Translations under genes and position numbers: made by a program
Assembly (NCBI GenBank): GCA_025057595.1
Contig: JANXBK010000005.1
Location: forward strand, 28,849-92,848
Length of the DNA: 64,000 bases
Source of the DNA: Thermodesulfovibrio sp.
GTDB taxonomy: Bacteria; Nitrospirota; Thermodesulfovibrionia; Thermodesulfovibrionales; Thermodesulfovibrionaceae
Direction: 5' to 3'
In this document: piece by piece, positions 38,924 through 49,040 of the stretch
How positions within the stretch are numbered: position 1 is the first letter of the stretch
Layout: each line of letters opens with the position of its first letter
The notes under the pieces: generated by a model
Told to the model about the DNA's origin: nothing
The model's input: only the letters and a program-made list of their open reading frames with translations
Databases searched by the model: none

Positions 38924-40666
38924 TCAGTAAAATCCTATTCCAAAATCACTTATTTCAACTTGTTGGAATGCTCCACCTGTTCCTCCAGTAAAACCAAATT
39001 TGATTGAATTCATTGAAGTTGGTAACTGGAAACAGTGGGATACATTTGGATTTGCAGTATAGTTTTGGGTCAGATCTCTACAAGTTGTACAATCAATCCA
39101 AGCTTTAAAATAAGCATAATTCTGAGGATTACCATCACAGTTGGTACATTGAGGATTACATCCTGTATGAATTTCTACTCTAACTGCATGCTCAACTCCG
39201 TCTTCAAGCCATGTAGCTGTAGAACCAACTACACAACCTGCTGTGGGACATGTAGGATTACTTCCCATTGTAGTAGATGCGCCATGAGTGTTGTTACCTC
39301 TTTTAACAATAGCAACATGATTATTGTTAGGATCATACCTCCATGTTCCTGTATTTGGATAAGTATCAACTTCTAATGCAATTGAATCATATCCAAGTCC
39401 TCCAAAACCTATATCTACACCCAAATTACCGCAAGCAGTATCAGGCATGCTACTTGTTACTACAGCAAATGTAAATCCATCAGCAAATTGCGTTGAGTTA
39501 GAGGATGTATCTACTGTTAAAAATTTAAATTTAAAATATGCTCTTAATGTTTTTCCACTTAGTAGATATGCTGAGGGAAACCAGAAACAACCGTATGTGT
39601 AATTTGTATATCCTCCAAATACAACAGTATTACCAACAACATTTACAGCATTTGGATTATTCTCTGTTGTTTGAAAGCTCGAAATGTTATTTGCAAAGGA
39701 TACCTGTGAGCCTGGTGGAGCTCCTCCGCCAGTGGATGTTTGAGGATTTATTGTCAAAACAAAAGCTTTTGATGCAATATTACCATCATTGTCTTTTACA
39801 TAAAATTTTAAACTAAATGTTCCTTGAGTAGTTGGTGTTCCTGTAATTGTAAGAGTATCGGCTCCTCCCCAATTTGTCTCATTAAAACAATTAGAGGAAG
39901 CTGTTGAAGGAGCAGCATTCAATCCAGACGGTAAATTCCCTTCACGACACCATTGATATTTGCCACCTGATTGAAAAAAGACTCCTCCTTCAGCATAAAT
40001 TGTTGCATTATAGGAGGAGCCTACATATCCATAAGGTAATTCATTATTTAATATCTTCAATTGAGCACCTTGGCAGCCTATTTTCATTCTTATTTCATCA
40101 AGAGTAATCCATTTAACAAGATCATCATAAGACTCTGGACGATTAATATCAGCAGAGTAGTTATCAATATTAGGAGTATCAGGAGAATAAATATTTATAA
40201 TAGTAACATTATTTATTTGTTGTATTCCTGATGTCTGGTTATTATAATTACCTCCTCCGCTTATCATTAAAAACGCTATATTTTGTATATCTTGATAATT
40301 ACTATTATCCTGATACACTCTTAAGATTATTTTTGTTGTTCTTCTGTCACATATTTTATGCTCTGTTCCAGATGGTTGTTGAACTAAATCATTATCCACA
40401 ATATAATAAAAACTCTTTCCCCAAGCATCATTACGATTGCGAATCACTGATATAAACTCTAAGATACTTGGTAATCTTTTATTCCCTGCAGCCCAACTAA
40501 TTATTGCCTCTACGTTTGCATTAAGAGTCTCCTTAGTTTCCTGTAATTTTGCTCTCTTTGTAAGTGGAGCAATCAAACTTGCACCAAGACCGATTAGTAA
40601 ACCTAAAATTACAAGCACTATAGCTACTTCAATAAATGTAAGTCCTTTGTTCTGGTAATTTTCCAT
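38924..40666 (-). CDS. Large prepilin with Ig-like and L-type-lectin-like domains (putative pilus adhesin)
   Basis: MENYQNKG^LTFIEVAIVLVILG class III signal; Ig-like TLTITGTPTTQGTFSLKFYVKDNDGN; lectin-like FADGFTFAVV...IALEVDTYPN...DPNNNHVAIV...HAVRVEI...IKFGFTGGTGGAFQQVEISDFGI. Confidence 0.85.
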   Translation of the reverse strand: MENYQNKGLTFIEVAIVLVILGLLIGLGASLIAPLTKRAKLQETKETLNANVEAIISWAAGNKRLPSILEFISVIRNRNDAWGKSFYYIVDNDLVQQPSGTEHKICDRRTTKIILRVYQDNSNYQDIQNIAFLMISGGGNYNNQTSGIQQINNVTIINIYSPDTPNIDNYSADINRPESYDDLVKWITLDEIRMKIGCQGAQLKILNNELPYGYVGSSYNATIYAEGGVFFQSGGKYQWCREGNLPSGLNAAPSTASSNCFNETNWGGADTLTITGTPTTQGTFSLKFYVKDNDGNIASKAFVLTINPQTSTGGGAPPGSQVSFANNISSFQTTENNPNAVNVVGNTVVFGGYTNYTYGCFWFPSAYLLSGKTLRAYFKFKFLTVDTSSNSTQFADGFTFAVVTSSMPDTACGNLGVDIGFGGLGYDSIALEVDTYPNTGTWRYDPNNNHVAIVKRGNNTHGASTTMGSNPTCPTAGCVVGSTATWLEDGVEHAVRVEIHTGCNPQCTNCDGNPQNYAYFKAWIDCTTCRDLTQNYTANPNVSHCFQLPTSMNSIKFGFTGGTGGAFQQVEISDFGIGFY

Positions 40667-40838
40667 GTTTTTAATTTTATTAAAAAATACCTTTACTGTC
40701 AACTTTAAAAAATTCTGTCAACAATTTAACGAAATGTCTTTAATAGTTTAAAATATAAAAACTGGTAGTAAAATCAGGTGAAAGGCTTCATTTTTAATAA
40801 AACAGAAAAATTAACTGAGTTAAAACTAATTTTTTAAT

Positions 40839-41714
40839 ATGAGTTTAGGTTTCTTAAAATTAAATCCCGCATTTCAATTAAACATCATCTTTTTCGTTAC
40901 TTTGAGCTTTATTGTTATTTGGTTTTATGAAAAAATTCCTAAAGCTATAAACTTTTTTGTAATATACATATCTATTGCCTTATTCCAACTCTTTCTTTCT
41001 AAGACATCTGAGAATAAAATAATTTCATTTATAAAAGACTTTGGACTGCCTGTTTTCTCTGTACTTGTAGCTTTTGAAACTGTCTGTGAATTAATACCCT
41101 ATTTAAATCCAAAGGACATTGACGAACTGCTTCTTAAAATTGATTACCTAATATTTGGATTCTATCCTTATGTTTACTTTGAAAACTTTGCCTCAGCAGC
41201 TTTAACTGAATTTATGCAGATTTCTTACTGTTTTTACTACTTTCTTCCCTTTGTTTTAGGCATTTATTTAATTAAAAGAGAAAATAAAGTAGAGTTTTAC
41301 AGAGCTTTATTTTTAATTCTTCTTTGTTACTATCTTTCCTACATTGGTTACATTCTTTTTCCTGCTTTAGGCCCAAGATATAGTATTCCCCATTTTTTCC
41401 AAAGTAATCTTCAAGGTTTATTTTTAGCAGAAAGTATCAATAACTTCTTAAACTCTTTAGAAGGAATCAAAAGAGATGCTTTCCCAAGTGGACATGTTGC
41501 AGTCTCTTTAACAGTGCTACTTCTCATGCTTAAATATAATAAAACTTTATTTTCTATAAGTTTAATCCCTGTTGTTTCACTTACTATATCTACTATTTAC
41601 TGTAGATATCACTACTTTGTTGATGTTGTAGCAGGAGTTTTTTTAACAGTTGTAACTTTGTTTTTTGGTAATCTATACTATAATTTTTGGTTAAAAAAAA
41701 TAAAGGAGAAATGA
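40839..41714 (+). CDS. PAP2-superfamily membrane phosphatase/inositol phosphotransferase-like
   Basis: AFPSGHVAVSLTVLLL, CRYHYFVDVVAG motifs, multiple TM. Confidence 0.88.
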   Translation: MSLGFLKLNPAFQLNIIFFVTLSFIVIWFYEKIPKAINFFVIYISIALFQLFLSKTSENKIISFIKDFGLPVFSVLVAFETVCELIPYLNPKDIDELLLKIDYLIFGFYPYVYFENFASAALTEFMQISYCFYYFLPFVLGIYLIKRENKVEFYRALFLILLCYYLSYIGYILFPALGPRYSIPHFFQSNLQGLFLAESINNFLNSLEGIKRDAFPSGHVAVSLTVLLLMLKYNKTLFSISLIPVVSLTISTIYCRYHYFVDVVAGVFLTVVTLFFGNLYYNFWLKKIKEK

Positions 41715-41715
41715 A

Positions 41716-42564
41716 TTGATACAAAGCCTTACAGGATACGGAATCTCTGAAAAAGGAGCTTTCCGAGTTGAGATAAGATCTCTTAATCATAAGTTTCTTG
41801 AAATAAATATCAAGCTTCCATCACTACTTACAAAGTATGAGATGGAACTAAGAGAACTTGTAAAATCAAAGTTTCAAAGAGGCAAAATAGATATCACTGT
41901 CTCTCTAAATCCCAAGGAAAGAGTCGGAAAGATCTATTTAAATAAGGAACTTGCAAAAAATCTTTATTCAGCCTTTATTGAACTAAAGAAAGAGCTAAGT
42001 ATATTAGGTTCAATAGATATCTCAATGTTTGCAAACTTCAGAGAGCTTTTTATTTATGAGGAAGAAGAGCCAGATATAAATAACTTAAAAGCTGCCTTTA
42101 ATGAGGCACTTGAGGCTGTTGAAAGAATGAGGATAAAAGAAGGAGAAAACTTAAAGGAGAGCTTAACTAATATAATAAAAAATCTTGAGGATAACATTAA
42201 ATTTTTAGATAGCTTAGTTGATATGAGTTATAATAAATATATTGAAACACTCAGAGAAAAGATAAAAGAGCTTTTAGACAACAAATTTGATGAAAATAAA
42301 GTTATTGAGCAAATTGTAGCTTATGCCCAGAAGACAGACATAAAGGAAGAAGTAGACAGACTTAAAAGCCATCTCAGTCAATTTAGAGAGTTGCTAAAAA
42401 AAGGTGGAGTTATTGGTAAACAGCTCGATTTCATTCTTCAGGAGATGCAAAGGGAAAGTAATACTATTTTAGGTAAAAGTGAGGATATTAGTGTGAAAAA
42501 TTTAGCGATTTCTATAAAAACATCAATTGAAAGATTAAAAGAACAAATTCAGAATATTCAATAG
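41716..42564 (+). CDS. YicC family protein (putative endoribonuclease)
   Basis: [41 protein letters not shown] start. Confidence 0.93.
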   Translation: MIQSLTGYGISEKGAFRVEIRSLNHKFLEINIKLPSLLTKYEMELRELVKSKFQRGKIDITVSLNPKERVGKIYLNKELAKNLYSAFIELKKELSILGSIDISMFANFRELFIYEEEEPDINNLKAAFNEALEAVERMRIKEGENLKESLTNIIKNLEDNIKFLDSLVDMSYNKYIETLREKIKELLDNKFDENKVIEQIVAYAQKTDIKEEVDRLKSHLSQFRELLKKGGVIGKQLDFILQEMQRESNTILGKSEDISVKNLAISIKTSIERLKEQIQNIQ

Positions 42565-42566
42565 CT

Positions 42567-42818
42567 ATGCTTGTTAATATAGGTTTTGGAAATATTGTTT
42601 CACTAAGTAGAATAATCGCTATAGTGAATCCTGGTTCTTCGCCTATTAAAAGGCTTAAAGAGGAGGCAAAAAAAAGAGGAAAACTTATAGATGCAACTGA
42701 AGGAAGAAAAACTCGCTCAATCATTATTACCGACAGTGATCATATTATACTTAGCGCACTACAAGTAGAAACAATTCTACAAAGAATAAATGAAATTAAT
42801 AAAAAAGACAATGAATAA
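42567..42818 (+). CDS. DUF370/RemA-like regulator
   Basis: [63 protein letters not shown]. Confidence 0.93.
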   Translation: MLVNIGFGNIVSLSRIIAIVNPGSSPIKRLKEEAKKRGKLIDATEGRKTRSIIITDSDHIILSALQVETILQRINEINKKDNE

Positions 42819-43416
42819 AGAAATAATATTTATTATATCAGCTCCTTCGGGAACCGGAAAAACAACTATATGTAAAGAATTGGTGAAGTTAGTTTCTAAC
42901 TTAAAGATGAGTATATCTTATACAACAAGACAGCCTCGGCAGGGAGAGAAAAACGGAATTGATTACTACTTTGTTGATAGAGAAACTTTTCAATCTATGC
43001 TTAAAAATAATGAATTTATTGAGTGGGCAGAAGTTTATGGCAATCTCTATGGAACATCAAAAAAAGTAATAGAAGATTTACTGCAAAGCGGAGTTGACAT
43101 TTTAATGGATATAGATACTCAAGGAGCAAAAAACATAAAAGAAAGATTCAATAACTCAGTTCTAATATTTCTTATCCCCCCTTCTTTAAATGAACTTAAA
43201 AGAAGGCTAATTCAAAGAGGAGAACAAGAAGAGACAATTAAATATAGACTTATGAAAGCTTTAGAGGAAATCTCAATGTATGAGATATATGATTACGTTG
43301 TAGAAAATAGAGAGATTGAAGAGACTTTAAGAAAAATAATTTGTATAATAAATGCAGAAAGGCTTAAAATAAGTAGAAACCGAGAAAAAATAGAAAAACT
43401 AAGGAGGGAATACTAA
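42811..43416 (+). CDS. gmk: Guanylate kinase
   Basis: [33 protein letters not shown]. Confidence 0.97.
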   Translation: MNKEIIFIISAPSGTGKTTICKELVKLVSNLKMSISYTTRQPRQGEKNGIDYYFVDRETFQSMLKNNEFIEWAEVYGNLYGTSKKVIEDLLQSGVDILMDIDTQGAKNIKERFNNSVLIFLIPPSLNELKRRLIQRGEQEETIKYRLMKALEEISMYEIYDYVVENREIEETLRKIICIINAERLKISRNREKIEKLRREY

Positions 43417-43833
43417 ATGGAGAAAAAATCACAAAACACAGACATTATCTCATTACCTGTAGAAATTGACAGAACAAAAATTGACAGCAGATACCGTCTA
43501 GCTATTATAGCTGCTCAAAGAGCAGCAGAGCTTTCCCTGGGAGCGCTTTCAAAAATAGAAAAAAAGGCAAAAAAAGTTACAACTACAGCATTACTTGAAA
43601 TACTATCTAATAAAATTGATTATATAACTGGAGAAGAAGCAATTAAGGCAAAGGAGAAAATTGACCGTATTGATATGAAAAAACTTCTTGAAGAAAGAAG
43701 AAGAGCAATTCCTGATTTGAGTGAGCTTGAAAAGGATCTTAAAGTTTATTTACATACTAAAGAAACTGCAGAAAAAATGCTTGATGAGCTGTTTGGTGAA
43801 ACTCCAGAGCAGAACCTGGAGGAAGAGGAGTAA
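43417..43833 (+). CDS. rpoZ: RNA polymerase omega subunit
   Basis: SRYRLAIIAAQRAAEL, TTALLEILSNKIDY; downstream of gmk. Confidence 0.9.
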   Translation: MEKKSQNTDIISLPVEIDRTKIDSRYRLAIIAAQRAAELSLGALSKIEKKAKKVTTTALLEILSNKIDYITGEEAIKAKEKIDRIDMKKLLEERRRAIPDLSELEKDLKVYLHTKETAEKMLDELFGETPEQNLEEEE

Positions 43834-45021
43834 TTGAGAGAGTTAAAAGATAAAAAAATTATTCTTGGAATTACAGGTAGTATAGCAGCCTATAAAGTTT
43901 TTGAGCTTATAAAACTTCTTAAAAATTCAGAGGCTAAAGTATTTCCTATTTTAACTCAAGCTGCAACCAAATTTATTACTCCTTTAACAGTAGAAGTTAT
44001 AGCTCAAACTAAAGTCTATATCGATATATTTGAAGAACCATTACTACATACTAAACTTACAAAAGAAGCTCATCTATTCCTAGTTGCTCCAGCAACTGCA
44101 AATTTAATTAATAAATATGCTACTGGAATAGCAGACGATCTCTTAACTACATCTCTTTTAACCTTCAGAGGGCCTGTAATAATTGCTCCTGCAATGAACA
44201 GCAGAATGTATGAATCCCAACAAGTTCAAAAAAATATTCAATATCTTAAATCAATAGGAATTAAGTTTATAGAGCCTGAAGTAGGAGCACTTGCCTGTGG
44301 AGAAGAGGGAGTGGGCAGACTCGCCAAAGTGGAAAGAATCTTTGAAGCAGTAGTGTCTGAATTTACAGAAAAAGATCTCAAAAATGAGCATATTGTTGTT
44401 ACAGCTGGACCAACTCGAGAGTATATAGATTCAATCAGATTTATAACTAATAAATCTTCAGGAAAAATGGGATATGCTTTAGCAAAGATTGCTAAAAGAA
44501 GAGGTGCAAAAGTAATTTTAGTAAGCGGACCTTCTTCAATTGAACACCCAGCAGTGGACAGTTTTATAGAGGTTGAAACAACATCTCAGATGCTTGATGC
44601 TGTTATGGGGAATATAGATGAAGCTACAGTGTTGATTATGGCTGCTGCACCATTAGATTTTAAACCGAGAGAGAAATTTGAAAAAAAAATCGATAAATCT
44701 TCAATAAACTCAATTCCAATTAAACTTAATCCAGATATACTAAAAGAAGTTTCAAAACTCAAAAAAAGACCTTTCACTGTCGGATTCGCAGCAGAAGACG
44801 GATTAAATATTGAAAGAGCTAAAAGAAAACTAAATGAAAAAAAACTTGATATGATTGTACTGAATGATATAGCTACAGGATTTAACTCAGATACGAATGA
44901 AGGAGTGATAATATTTAAAAGGAATGATAAATACTTTGAAGAGAAAATCCCTTTAGTATCAAAAGAGGAGTTTTCCTCTTTAATTCTCACGAAAGTATTG
45001 GAGCTAAAAGTTGGATTTTGA
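43834..45021 (+). CDS. coaBC: Bifunctional phosphopantothenoylcysteine decarboxylase/phosphopantothenate-cysteine ligase
   Basis: GITGSIAAYK, APAMNSRMY, VTAGPTREYIDSIRFITNKSSGKMG; TTG start. Confidence 0.96.
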   Translation: MRELKDKKIILGITGSIAAYKVFELIKLLKNSEAKVFPILTQAATKFITPLTVEVIAQTKVYIDIFEEPLLHTKLTKEAHLFLVAPATANLINKYATGIADDLLTTSLLTFRGPVIIAPAMNSRMYESQQVQKNIQYLKSIGIKFIEPEVGALACGEEGVGRLAKVERIFEAVVSEFTEKDLKNEHIVVTAGPTREYIDSIRFITNKSSGKMGYALAKIAKRRGAKVILVSGPSSIEHPAVDSFIEVETTSQMLDAVMGNIDEATVLIMAAAPLDFKPREKFEKKIDKSSINSIPIKLNPDILKEVSKLKKRPFTVGFAAEDGLNIERAKRKLNEKKLDMIVLNDIATGFNSDTNEGVIIFKRNDKYFEEKIPLVSKEEFSSLILTKVLELKVGF

Positions 45022-46075
45022 TTATAAATCAAGGGTAAAAAAAGTTTTTGAAACAGTCTCTGAGTCGGATGGTTTTTTAATTACAAATATTAAAAACATT
45101 AAATATATTACAGGTTTTACTGGAAGCTTTGCTGTAGCTGTTATTACCGAGAAAGATTGCTACTTATTAGTTGATTTCCGTTATCTACAGCAGGCAAAAA
45201 TGCAAACAAGAGCCGAAATAGTTTATTTTAAGAACTCTTGGATAGAAAGATTAAAAGATCTCTTATCAGAACTTAAAATAAAGAAGCTTTCTTTTGAGAC
45301 TTCCTGCTCATTTGAGATATACCAGAAACTAAAGGAAACTCTAGACATAGAGCTTATTCCACAAAACTACAAAATTGAAAAATTAAGAGCCATAAAGGAA
45401 GACAAAGAAATAGAAAACATTAAACAAGCTATTAAAAAAGCTGAAACAGCATTTTTAAATATTAAACACTTAATAAAAGAGGGTGTTACCGAAAAAGCAA
45501 TTGCAAAAGCCTTAGAAGAGGAGATAAAAAATTTTGGCTCAGAAACTTTGCCTTTCTCAGTGATTGTGGCATCAGGAAAAAACTCTTCAATGCCTCATTG
45601 GAGAAGCTCAGATAAAACTCTAAATTCAGGAGATTTCGTCATAATTGATTGGGGTGCTGAGCACAATGGATATTTCTCTGATATGACAAGAACATTTATA
45701 ATAGGAAATGCTACAGAAAAGCAGATTGAGATTTACAGTATTGTTAATAAGGCAAGAGCCTCTGCAATAGAGCATTGTAAAGCTGGTGTAATAGCTAAAG
45801 AAATTGACGCAATAGCAAGAGATTTGATAAAAAATTCAAATTATGGAGAAAAATTTGGACACGGTTTAGGACACGGAGTCGGACTTGATGTCCATGAATT
45901 ACCTAAGATTAATCATTACTCAGAAGAAATCATTACCGAAGGAATGGTTTTCACAATTGAGCCAGGAATTTATATTGAAGAATTTGGAGGTGTAAGGATA
46001 GAAGATATGGTTCTAATAAACAAAGGTGCTGCGGTAGTATTAACAACTCTTCCAAGAGATTTAGAAATCCTGTAA
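45011..46075 (+). CDS. Xaa-Pro aminopeptidase/M24 family peptidase
   Basis: DWGAEHNGYFSDMTRTF, FGHGLGHGVGLDVHE, GMVFTIEPGIYIEEFGGVRIED. Confidence 0.95.
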   Translation: MDFDYKSRVKKVFETVSESDGFLITNIKNIKYITGFTGSFAVAVITEKDCYLLVDFRYLQQAKMQTRAEIVYFKNSWIERLKDLLSELKIKKLSFETSCSFEIYQKLKETLDIELIPQNYKIEKLRAIKEDKEIENIKQAIKKAETAFLNIKHLIKEGVTEKAIAKALEEEIKNFGSETLPFSVIVASGKNSSMPHWRSSDKTLNSGDFVIIDWGAEHNGYFSDMTRTFIIGNATEKQIEIYSIVNKARASAIEHCKAGVIAKEIDAIARDLIKNSNYGEKFGHGLGHGVGLDVHELPKINHYSEEIITEGMVFTIEPGIYIEEFGGVRIEDMVLINKGAAVVLTTLPRDLEIL

Positions 46076-46085
46076 GGAGGTGCAA

Positions 46086-46649
46086 ATGATTTCAACTTCA
46101 GAGTTTAAAAAGGGACTTAAGATTGTATACAAAGGCGAACCTTACGAAATACTTGAATTTCAACATGTTAAAATGCAACAGAGAGCTCCAATTGTAAGAA
46201 CAAAGATTAAGAATCTTAAAACAGGAAGAGTTCTTGAGGAAAACTTTCCAGCAGGTGAAAAATTTGAAAAACCAGAGCTTGAAGAAAAGCAGATGCAATA
46301 TCTTTACTCTGAGGGTAACAACTATGTATTTATGGATATGGAAAGCTTTGAGCAGATCTCTATACCAAAAGAAAGAATCGGAGATGTAGTTTATTATATA
46401 AAGGAAGAGATGATAGTTAATGTTATTTACTATAAAGGACAGCCTCTTGTGATTGAACCACCTATGTTTGTGGAGTTAAGAGTTGTTGAAACAGAGCCTG
46501 CATTTAAGGGAGATACAGCATCTGGAGGAACAAAACCTGCTAAGTTAGAAACCGGGCTTACAATAAAAGTTCCATTCCATATTCAAGTTGGAGATCTATT
46601 AAAAATAGATACAAGAACTGCTGAATACATAGAAAAAGTAAAGGAGTAA
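46086..46649 (+). CDS. efp: Elongation factor P
   Basis: MISTSEFKKGLKIVYKGEPYEILEFQHVKMQQRAPIVRTKIKNL; preceded by AAGGAGG; ORF-track start 46080 is GTG. Confidence 0.97.
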   Translation: MISTSEFKKGLKIVYKGEPYEILEFQHVKMQQRAPIVRTKIKNLKTGRVLEENFPAGEKFEKPELEEKQMQYLYSEGNNYVFMDMESFEQISIPKERIGDVVYYIKEEMIVNVIYYKGQPLVIEPPMFVELRVVETEPAFKGDTASGGTKPAKLETGLTIKVPFHIQVGDLLKIDTRTAEYIEKVKE

Positions 46650-46652
46650 AAA

Positions 46653-47087
46653 ATGGAACTGGATGAGATAAAAGATATTATATCTTTTCTTAAGCAGACA
46701 GATGTAACAGAGCTTATAATTGAAAAGGAAGGCTTTAAGGTAAGAATTAAAAGAGGAAGTCTTTATGCTCCAATTGAAATCACAAAAGCACCTACGATTC
46801 CTCAAGAAATACCAACAAAGGAAGTGATAAAAGAAGAAGAGATTCTTCATACAATTGTCTCACCTTTAGTGGGCATTTTTTACAGATCGCCTTCTCCTGA
46901 TGCTCAACCTTTTGTTGAGGTAGGCTCCCGAGTTGAAAAGGGTCAAGTTGTATGCATTATTGAAGCTATGAAAATAATGAATGAGATTGAAAGTGATGTA
47001 TCTGGCATTATAAAAAAGATTCTTGTTGAAAACGGACAACCTGTTGAGTATGGAGAGCCTCTTTTCTTAGTTGAGGTTGACAAATAA
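46653..47087 (+). CDS. accB: Biotin carboxyl carrier protein of acetyl-CoA carboxylase
   Basis: C-terminal [12 protein letters not shown] biotinylation motif. Confidence 0.97.
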   Translation: MELDEIKDIISFLKQTDVTELIIEKEGFKVRIKRGSLYAPIEITKAPTIPQEIPTKEVIKEEEILHTIVSPLVGIFYRSPSPDAQPFVEVGSRVEKGQVVCIIEAMKIMNEIESDVSGIIKKILVENGQPVEYGEPLFLVEVDK

Positions 47088-48436
47088 TGGAGCTTTTCAA
47101 AAAGATATTAATTGCAAATCGGGGAGAGATAGCAGTAAGAATAATAAGAGCCTGTAAAGAACTTGGTATAAAAACAGTAGCTGTGTATTCAGAGGCAGAC
47201 AGAGACTCCCTTCATGTTAAACTTGCTGATGAAGCAGTTTGTATTGGACCAGCAAATCCTACTCACAGCTACTTAAATATTACTGCAATTCTTTCTGCTG
47301 CAGAAATTACTGATGCTGAAGCCATTCATCCCGGATATGGATTTCTTTCAGAGAATGCTCAATTTGCTGAAGCTTGTATACATTCTGGTATTACTTTTAT
47401 TGGTCCTACTCCTGAAAATATTAGAATTGGCGGAGATAAAGCAAAGGCAAGACAGATTCTAAAAAGAAAAGGAATTCCAGTAGTTCCTGGAAGTGATGGT
47501 CCTGTCAGTTCAGAGGAAGCCTGTATGAAGGTAATTAAAAAGATTGGACTACCTATAGTCTTCAAAGCATCTGCTGGTGGTGGTGGAAGAGGAATGAGAG
47601 TAGTTAAAGAAGAAAAAGAAATTGAACAAGCATTTTTTATGGCACAAAGAGAGGCACTTGCTGCATTTGGTAATGGCGAGCTTTATATCGAAAAATACTT
47701 CCCAAAGATAAGACATATTGAAATACAAATTCTTGCTGACAAACAGGGAAACATAGTTTATCTTGGAGAAAGAGACTGTACAATTCAGAGAAGACATCAA
47801 AAACTATTAGAAGAGGCTCCAAGTCCGGTTTTAAACGAAAAACTAAGAAAAAAAATCGGTGAGTATGCTATAAAGGCTGCTAAAGCACTTAAATATAGAA
47901 ATGCTGGAACTTTTGAGTTTATTGTGGATGAAGATTTAAATCCCTACTTTATTGAAATTAACACCAGAGTACAAGTAGAACATCCAATTACAGAGATGAT
48001 TACAGACATTGACATTATTAAAGAACAAATCAAAATCGCATATGGCTATCCCTTATCGTTTAAGCAACATGATATAAAATTTCGTGGACATGCTATAGAA
48101 TGCCGAATTAATGCTGAAGATCCAGAAAAATTTACTCCCTCTCCTGGAGTAGTAGAGTTTTTACATTTTGCAGGAGGACCTGGTATTAGAGTTGATAGTT
48201 ATCTTTATCAAGGCTGTAAAGTTTCACCCTACTATGACTCTTTAGTAGCAAAAATAATTGCCTATGGAACAAACAGACAAGAGGCTATCTTAAGAATGAA
48301 GAGAGCTTTGGAAGAAACTGTGATAAAAGGGATTTCCACTAATATTCCCTTTTTCCTTAAAGTATTAGTCCATCCTGATTTTATAAAGGGTAAGTATTTT
48401 ACGGATTTTATTAATTTTATAAATTTTTATAAATAA
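47087..48436 (+). CDS. accC: Acetyl-CoA carboxylase biotin carboxylase subunit
   Basis: KILIANRGEIAVRIIRACKELGI, ASAGGGGRGMRVV, NTRVQVEHPITEMIT. Confidence 0.98.
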   Translation: MELFKKILIANRGEIAVRIIRACKELGIKTVAVYSEADRDSLHVKLADEAVCIGPANPTHSYLNITAILSAAEITDAEAIHPGYGFLSENAQFAEACIHSGITFIGPTPENIRIGGDKAKARQILKRKGIPVVPGSDGPVSSEEACMKVIKKIGLPIVFKASAGGGGRGMRVVKEEKEIEQAFFMAQREALAAFGNGELYIEKYFPKIRHIEIQILADKQGNIVYLGERDCTIQRRHQKLLEEAPSPVLNEKLRKKIGEYAIKAAKALKYRNAGTFEFIVDEDLNPYFIEINTRVQVEHPITEMITDIDIIKEQIKIAYGYPLSFKQHDIKFRGHAIECRINAEDPEKFTPSPGVVEFLHFAGGPGIRVDSYLYQGCKVSPYYDSLVAKIIAYGTNRQEAILRMKRALEETVIKGISTNIPFFLKVLVHPDFIKGKYFTDFINFINFYK

Positions 48437-49038
48437 TGAAAAATTTCAAATTGCCCTCAATCTGTCTTATAGTTTCCCATAAAGAAATACCAAAAAAGAC
48501 AGAAGAAGCATTAAAAGCAGGAGTTAGATGGATTCAATACAGAGAAAAAGAATTAAGCCGAAGAGAAACCCTCTATTATTCCTATAAAGTTAGAGAACTT
48601 ACAGAAAAATACAATGCTTTACTTACAATAAACGATTATTTGGATATCGCTATTTTAGTAGAATCTCAAGGACTACATCTTGGACAGGAGGACCTTCCAG
48701 TAGAGGTTGCAAAAAAATTTTTTTCTGGTCTTATAGGCCTGTCAACCCATGATCTTAAAGAAGCAGAGGAAGCTGTAGTCAAAAAAGCAGACTATATTGG
48801 TTTTGGCCCTATATTTTTTACTACCACAAAAAAAGATGCACTTGAACCAAGAGGAATTGATATGCTATCTTTGATTTTAAAAAAAGTAAAAATCCCAGTT
48901 GTTGCAATTGGTGGAATACAAAAAGAAAATTTAGACGAATTAAAAAATATAGGATGTAAACATATTGCTGTAGCATCTGGAATTCTGGAGGGAGATGTTA
49001 TAAAGAATGTTGAATTTTTCTTAAAGTTTTTTAATTAA
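48436..49038 (+). CDS. thiE: Thiamine-phosphate synthase
   Basis: VRWIQYREKELS, LTINDYLDIA, GLHLGQEDLP, VVAIGGI. Confidence 0.93.
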   Translation: MKNFKLPSICLIVSHKEIPKKTEEALKAGVRWIQYREKELSRRETLYYSYKVRELTEKYNALLTINDYLDIAILVESQGLHLGQEDLPVEVAKKFFSGLIGLSTHDLKEAEEAVVKKADYIGFGPIFFTTTKKDALEPRGIDMLSLILKKVKIPVVAIGGIQKENLDELKNIGCKHIAVASGILEGDVIKNVEFFLKFFN

Positions 49039-49040
49039 TT

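Noticed and set aside
39035-39376. 113-aa + strand ORF inside the lectin prepilin gene
   Set aside because: Antisense to the strongly supported prepilin-lectin reading frame; Ser/Thr/Ile-rich shadow ORF
44586-45032. 148-aa - strand ORF antisense to coaBC
   Set aside because: Shadow ORF opposite a conserved enzyme; Ser/Ile/Phe-rich translation without recognisable domain
47359-47822. Overlapping - strand ORFs (68, 83 and 61 aa) within accC
   Set aside because: Antisense shadows of a highly conserved biotin carboxylase coding sequence
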